Positions 59,991-64,000 of a stretch of 64,000 nt of DNA are shown here, piece after piece; position 1 is the stretch's first letter, and each line of letters starts with the position of its first letter. The notes beneath the pieces were generated by a model that worked only from the letters and a program-made list of their open reading frames with translations, did not search any database and was not told the origin of the DNA. The position numbers and the translations under genes were made by a program. The DNA is taken from assembly GCA_024278595.1 (NCBI GenBank), contig JAJRSW010000012.1:1-64000 (forward strand), written 5' to 3'. The DNA is from Fidelibacterota bacterium. GTDB lineage: Bacteria > Fidelibacterota > UBA8477 > JABMPR01.

Positions 59991-61697
59991 GTGAATAATG
60001 ATCACACAATAGGGGATCAAACCTCGGCTCAATTGTTCCTGCAATCTGCGGATCGTTGGGCCAATAAGATTCGGTGGCAAGTACCTACCGAAAACGGCTG
60101 GAAATCTATTTCCTGGGATACCTATCTTAAAAAAGTCTCTTCTATTACTGCTTACCTGCATCAAGCCGGCTATAGCTATCCAGATAAAATTGGAATATTG
60201 GCACCCAACTCGCTGGAATGGATTTACACAGCCATGGGTGTCATGATCTCCACGGCGATTTTGGTTCCTATTTATTCCGGCAATACAATTGACCAATCAA
60301 TGTATATGATCAATCACTCTGATATGCAGGTGTTAATCCTCGAATCATCCAAACAATTACAAACCCTCATGACCGTCGGCCTGGAATCCTCAGATGTTCG
60401 TTTGGTCATCCTGCTTAATGACGAGCGCGTAAGCCTTGATACATCGATCACCATTAAATGGTATGAGGAGATTTCTTCCGCGGGTGGTGAAATCATGGAA
60501 AAACGACCGGGATTAATCGAAGAATTGGCTCTGCGCCCGCTAATGGACAACATTGCTTACATGGTATATACTTCTGGGACAACTGGAACGCCCAAAGGTG
60601 TACCCCTCTCCCATGGGAATTTAGCAGTATCCACGCAGGATTGGATCTCAGTAAATGGTCATCTCATTCCTGAGGATGTTATCGATATTCATTGGCTGCC
60701 AAATGCCCACATCTACGGGTGGGGATCCATTGGCCTGGGAAATCTCTTTGGTTTTGAAAGTTATCTGGCATCCCCTGTCAATGTTCTAGATTTACTGCCC
60801 ACACTGAAGCCTAATATCTTATTGAGCGTACCAGCATATTATGAAAAGCTTTACCTGAAAGCTCAAGACAGCAGCACTGACCCAAAAATACAACTAGAAA
60901 ACCTGAAAGATCTGACCGGAGGAAACCTGGGTTTCATGTTGTCCGGTGGCGCCGGGTTAAAAACTGAAATCAAAGAATTCTTTCTGGAAAGTGGGATGTG
61001 GATCACAGAAGGATATGGTCTCAGTGAATGCAGTCCTACCTTGACTATGAATCAGCGACACGACTACCGTTTTGATTCAGTAGGCAAACCCTTCCCATCT
61101 GTACAAATACGTCTCGCCCCGGACGGAGAAATTCAGGCAAAAGGAGGAAATGTCTTTTGTGGTTACTACAAAGACCCAGAGGCCACCAAGGCCTGTTTCA
61201 CCGATGATGGATGGTTTCAAACGGGTGATATCGGAACCTGGCTGACCGGCGGATTTCTTAAAATTATAGACCGGAAAGATGATATTATCATTACCAGCGG
61301 TGGGAAAAATATCGCCCCCCAGTGGATTGAGAAAATGTTTGGGGATCATCCCCAGATAGAACACGTTCTGGTTTATGGTAATGCCATGAAATATGTCGTC
61401 GCTCTGATCACCTTGAATGAAATCAATCTTCGAAAATGGTGCCAAACCCTGGACTTGGATTCCACCGATTGGAGTAGTCTCATCCAGCAACCAGTTGTAT
61501 TCAAACTTGTCCAGGAGGCTGTGGACAGGGTCAACGATTCATTGGCTTCGTATGAGACCATCAAATATTTCCATATAAGCGCAGAACATTTTACGACCCA
61601 GAATAATTTATTGACAGCTGCTCTGAAACCTCGGCGCAAAGCAGCCATCATGAGGTTCCAGACCCAACTGGATGATCTTTACAAGGTGCAGGCATAA
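59991..61697 (+). CDS. AMP-dependent long-chain acyl-CoA synthetase
   Basis: The 568-residue product is an ANL-family ligase. The adenylate motif is MVYTSGTTGTPKGVPLSHGN (about 190-209), followed by GYGLSECSPT, and the hinge/ATP region FQTGDIGTW with IIDRKDDIIITSGGKNIAPQ. The C-terminal RKAA replaces the usual PRTKTGKI-type lysine region, so the second-half reaction deserves checking. The frame opens with GTG at 59991 and no clear Shine-Dalgarno is seen. It leads a plus-strand lipid operon. Confidence 0.9.
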   Translation: MNNDHTIGDQTSAQLFLQSADRWANKIRWQVPTENGWKSISWDTYLKKVSSITAYLHQAGYSYPDKIGILAPNSLEWIYTAMGVMISTAILVPIYSGNTIDQSMYMINHSDMQVLILESSKQLQTLMTVGLESSDVRLVILLNDERVSLDTSITIKWYEEISSAGGEIMEKRPGLIEELALRPLMDNIAYMVYTSGTTGTPKGVPLSHGNLAVSTQDWISVNGHLIPEDVIDIHWLPNAHIYGWGSIGLGNLFGFESYLASPVNVLDLLPTLKPNILLSVPAYYEKLYLKAQDSSTDPKIQLENLKDLTGGNLGFMLSGGAGLKTEIKEFFLESGMWITEGYGLSECSPTLTMNQRHDYRFDSVGKPFPSVQIRLAPDGEIQAKGGNVFCGYYKDPEATKACFTDDGWFQTGDIGTWLTGGFLKIIDRKDDIIITSGGKNIAPQWIEKMFGDHPQIEHVLVYGNAMKYVVALITLNEINLRKWCQTLDLDSTDWSSLIQQPVVFKLVQEAVDRVNDSLASYETIKYFHISAEHFTTQNNLLTAALKPRRKAAIMRFQTQLDDLYKVQA

Positions 61698-61726
61698 TAC
61701 GAGTATGAAAACATTGAGCTGAAATT

Positions 61727-62182
61727 ATGACAAGTGAATTACCTATTTCAAATGATCAACTCCTGAATGATTTTGGCGATGCGTATGCCGCCTTTGGTCA
61801 ACCCCGCATCAGGGGTCGTATCGTCGGTCTGCTACTTGCCAGCCCTGAACCACTCTCCTTGGATGGTATCGTCGAAGCCCTGGAATCAAGCAAGGGCCCG
61901 GTGAGCGTTGAAACCCGTCAATTAAAGGAATTTGGATTGATTCGCAGTTTGAAAAGACCGCGGGATCGGAAGGTTTATTTCGAAATCTCAGAACACCCCA
62001 TCTCTCTCACGGCCCGGAGAAATCTCATGCTCATTAAGGAAAATCAGAAAATCTCCAAGACTTATCTCGAGACGAAAGATTTGGACCCTATCGTCAAAAG
62101 ACGCTTTCAGCGTATGCTGGAATTTCATACTCGTCTACATGATCTGTTCAAAGAATTTATGGATGAATGGGAAGGGGAATAA
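61727..62182 (+). CDS. GbsR/MarR-type transcriptional regulator
   Basis: The 151-residue product matches the GbsR group of MarR-like regulators: DFGDAYAAFGQPRIRGRIVG (about 12-31), LDGIVEALESSKGPVSVETR (recognition region), and LIRSLKRPRDRKVYFEI (wing). It has a long C-terminal dimerisation helix. It lies inside the lipid operon and overlaps the next gene as TAATG, so it probably controls its own operon. Confidence 0.88.
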   Translation: MTSELPISNDQLLNDFGDAYAAFGQPRIRGRIVGLLLASPEPLSLDGIVEALESSKGPVSVETRQLKEFGLIRSLKRPRDRKVYFEISEHPISLTARRNLMLIKENQKISKTYLETKDLDPIVKRRFQRMLEFHTRLHDLFKEFMDEWEGE

Positions 62183-63123
62183 TGCGATTTCGAATCATTT
62201 TCATCCTTCTGACAGGGATGCTGCTCATCAAATGTGATTCTGATTCCAAATCTAACACCAACGCAAAAGTGGAAGGGTTGACATTTAATCAGATGAAATA
62301 TCCGTATACCGAAAAATCATTTAAATTCAGGGGCCATAACATCGTGTATGTCGATTCAGGGATTGGTCAACCTTTGATCTTCCTCCATGGGCAAGCCTCC
62401 GATTTGCTGAACTTTGATCCGGTCTACCCCCTATTTGTAAAGAACCACAGGGTCATTGCACTTGACTATCCCGGTTTTGGGAAATCAGATAAACCGGGAA
62501 CCTCTTTTTCCGAGGAATTTCTAGTGAGTCTGCTGGACTCTCTTTATGAGACAACTGGCGTTGAATCCGCCACCCTCATCGGTCACAGTTATGGCGGGTA
62601 TGTTGGCATGCTGTATGGAGCTGCTCGTCCCGAACGAGTGAAATCCATGGTTCTCATAAGTCCAGCAGGTATTCAAAAATTCAATTCCTTTATAAGTACT
62701 GCCATGCGGAAGGCATTCACTGTTGAATCAATTCTCAAAACGACCACCAAGAAAGCGCTGAAAAACTATCGCAATACCAGTGTTAACTGGAGTCCGGCAA
62801 TGGAGATCTATGCAATGCGGAGGGTGGCTCTCTTAACAGAGGGCGGTGAAGAATATCGACGTTATGCCCATGCAATGGTACAGGCGATGGAATTGATGTT
62901 GAATACAGGGGTTGGGGATAGAATCGGGATGCAAAATTTACCCACACTCCTGATTTGGGGTATGGATGATCCCCTGATTCCTTTGAAGGTTTCAAATGAA
63001 GCTCTGCAACTCATCCCCAGTGCGACACTCAAAACCATCAACGATTGTGGTCATTTCCCCATGCTGGAACACCCCCAGGAATTTCAACAAATTATTGAAG
63101 TTTTTCTTAAGGATGGAACATGA
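62182..63123 (+). CDS. Alpha/beta-hydrolase, exported
   Basis: The 313-residue product has a hydrophobic N-terminal signal (about 3-14, then Cys18, though KC is not a classic lipobox). It is followed by an alpha/beta-hydrolase domain: oxyanion region FLHGQASD, nucleophile Ser in LIGHSYGGYVG, acid in LLIWGMDDPLIP, and His in INDCGHFPMLEHP. It is of the epoxide-hydrolase/haloalkane-dehalogenase-like group; the substrate is unknown. AAGGGG lies before the ATG at 62182; an upstream frame start at 62167 lies inside the regulator. Confidence 0.88.
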   Translation: MRFRIIFILLTGMLLIKCDSDSKSNTNAKVEGLTFNQMKYPYTEKSFKFRGHNIVYVDSGIGQPLIFLHGQASDLLNFDPVYPLFVKNHRVIALDYPGFGKSDKPGTSFSEEFLVSLLDSLYETTGVESATLIGHSYGGYVGMLYGAARPERVKSMVLISPAGIQKFNSFISTAMRKAFTVESILKTTTKKALKNYRNTSVNWSPAMEIYAMRRVALLTEGGEEYRRYAHAMVQAMELMLNTGVGDRIGMQNLPTLLIWGMDDPLIPLKVSNEALQLIPSATLKTINDCGHFPMLEHPQEFQQIIEVFLKDGT

Positions 63124-64000
63124 TACGTCATGCCCGCATAATTGGGACGGGTCATTATGCCCCTGAACGAGTGATGAAGAATGCCGAATTTTCAGCAATC
63201 CTGAATGAAGACATTGAAGATTTTGTTGGTGGGAAACTCAATATTTTCGAACGTCGGATCATGGCCGATGATGAAAGTCCAGCAACAATGGCCGTTCTTG
63301 CTGCACAGACTGCATTAGAAAGTGCCGGATGCCAGCCAGAGGAATTGGATCTCTTGATAGTTGCTACGGATACACCTGAGACCATTTCACCAGCCACCTG
63401 CTCCAAAGTACAATATCTACTGGGTGCGCTAAATGCAGGGACTTTCGATGTTAATTGTGCCTGTGCTGCCTTTGTAACCGGGGTTGACATTGCAGCCAAA
63501 TACATCAACAGTGATACACAGTATAAGCATATTTTGGTTGTGGCCACATACGGGATGACCCGCTTCTTGGATTTTCATGATCGCTATACTGCCACTATTT
63601 TTGCAGATGGCGCTGGTGCTGTCATAATTCAGGCTCAGGATGAACCAGGTTTTCTGGCATCAAAGCTTTTCGCCGATGGAAACTATCATGATTACATGGG
63701 TATTTACGCCGGTGGTGCTTTGAACCCAATTACTCAGGACCGCATCGATCGCGGTGAACATCAGGTTCGATTCGTAAAGAAATTTCCCGATGATACAAAC
63801 TCAACCCGTTGGCCCATCCTAATCCGGGATATTCTTTCACGCATTAATAAAAATGTCTCTGATATTGATTTCGTAATTTTCACTCAGATCAATATTGGTA
63901 CGATTCGCGTGGTTATGGATGAATTGAGACTCCCCTGGGAGAAGACCCATACGATTATGGATCACTATGGGTACACAGGCGCTGCCTGCATACCGATGGC
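63120..64000 (+). CDS. KAS-III (FabH-like) ketosynthase, partial at window end
   Basis: The gene starts with ATG overlapping the hydrolase stop (ATGA) and runs open past the window edge (293 codons visible). It has the thiolase fold of FabH: N-terminal IIGTGHYAPERV, then LLIVATDTPETISPATCSKV, and the nucleophile Cys in FDVNCACAAFVTGVDIA. The catalytic His motif HQAN is TQIN here, and the later GNTSAAS reads GYTGAAC. The Cys is thus kept while His and Asn are replaced, so it may not do ordinary chain-starting condensation. Confidence 0.85.
   Translation, partial: MIRHARIIGTGHYAPERVMKNAEFSAILNEDIEDFVGGKLNIFERRIMADDESPATMAVLAAQTALESAGCQPEELDLLIVATDTPETISPATCSKVQYLLGALNAGTFDVNCACAAFVTGVDIAAKYINSDTQYKHILVVATYGMTRFLDFHDRYTATIFADGAGAVIIQAQDEPGFLASKLFADGNYHDYMGIYAGGALNPITQDRIDRGEHQVRFVKKFPDDTNSTRWPILIRDILSRINKNVSDIDFVIFTQINIGTIRVVMDELRLPWEKTHTIMDHYGYTGAACIPM

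Overview
The window looks like a chromosomal segment of a motile, flagellated, Gram-negative-type (diderm) bacterium. Two likely outer-membrane or periplasmic lipoproteins and a secreted glycosidase with a type-IX-secretion (Por) C-terminal sorting domain point to the FCB group. Candidatus Marinimicrobia or a relative is my best guess, from gene content only; no rRNA or tRNA is visible and I cannot place it firmly.

Region 1 (0.5-14.4 kb, minus strand) is a long flagellar basal-body/hook operon reading flgB, flgC, a small unknown gene, fliE, fliF, fliG, fliH, fliI, fliJ, a MotE-like gene, fliK, flgD, a TIGR02530-type gene, flgE, motA, motB. Many genes overlap by 1-20 bases. Region 2 (14.7-24.2 kb, minus strand) is a chemotaxis and signalling operon: an ExeA-like ATPase, an HDOD protein, a CheA without its CheW-like domain, cheY, cheZ, a small unknown gene, a DUF342/FapA gene, a receiver-GAF-GGDEF-like gene broken by a -1 frameshift, a receiver-only protein and an NtrC-type sigma-54 activator. 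A good sigma-54 promoter candidate precedes it. A divergent hybrid kinase follows at 24.6 kb.

Region 3 (26.5-32.5 kb, minus strand) holds late flagellar genes: fliS, fliD, flaG, a FliT/FlgN-like chaperone, a FlgM-like protein, and two flagellins flanking a small excisionase-type DNA-binding gene. The two flagellin leaders carry matching hairpins with compensatory base changes and an AAGGAA loop, as expected for a CsrA-type translational control site. The upstream flagellin has a well-spaced sigma-28 promoter.

Region 4 (33-48.5 kb) is mixed housekeeping and metabolism: a receiver protein, a DUF4442 thioesterase-like protein, a C-terminal processing protease, tmk, an unknown membrane protein, rsmI, a three-gene saccharopine-type lysine catabolic operon, a large multi-PAS hybrid kinase, a TrmH-type methyltransferase, UPF0145, a 34-residue membrane peptide, DUF971 and an Atg22/UMF1-type MFS transporter. 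Region 5 (49-58.1 kb, minus strand) looks like a peptidoglycan/amino-sugar scavenging locus: a sodium-solute symporter, an AmpG-like permease with a large inserted domain, two NamZ/DUF1343 proteins and a GH18 enzyme with a sorting domain. Region 6 (58.1-64 kb) has repeat-rich non-coding DNA, an accessory HTH gene with a palindromic operator, then a plus-strand lipid operon: acyl-CoA synthetase, GbsR/MarR regulator, alpha/beta hydrolase and a KAS-III-like enzyme that runs off the window end.

Several intergenic gaps share dispersed repeats, including a nearly identical 93-base pair of copies in opposite orientation (31.2 and 58.5 kb), a 49-base pair (32.8 and 48.8 kb) and a 108-base pair (0.2 and 32.9 kb).
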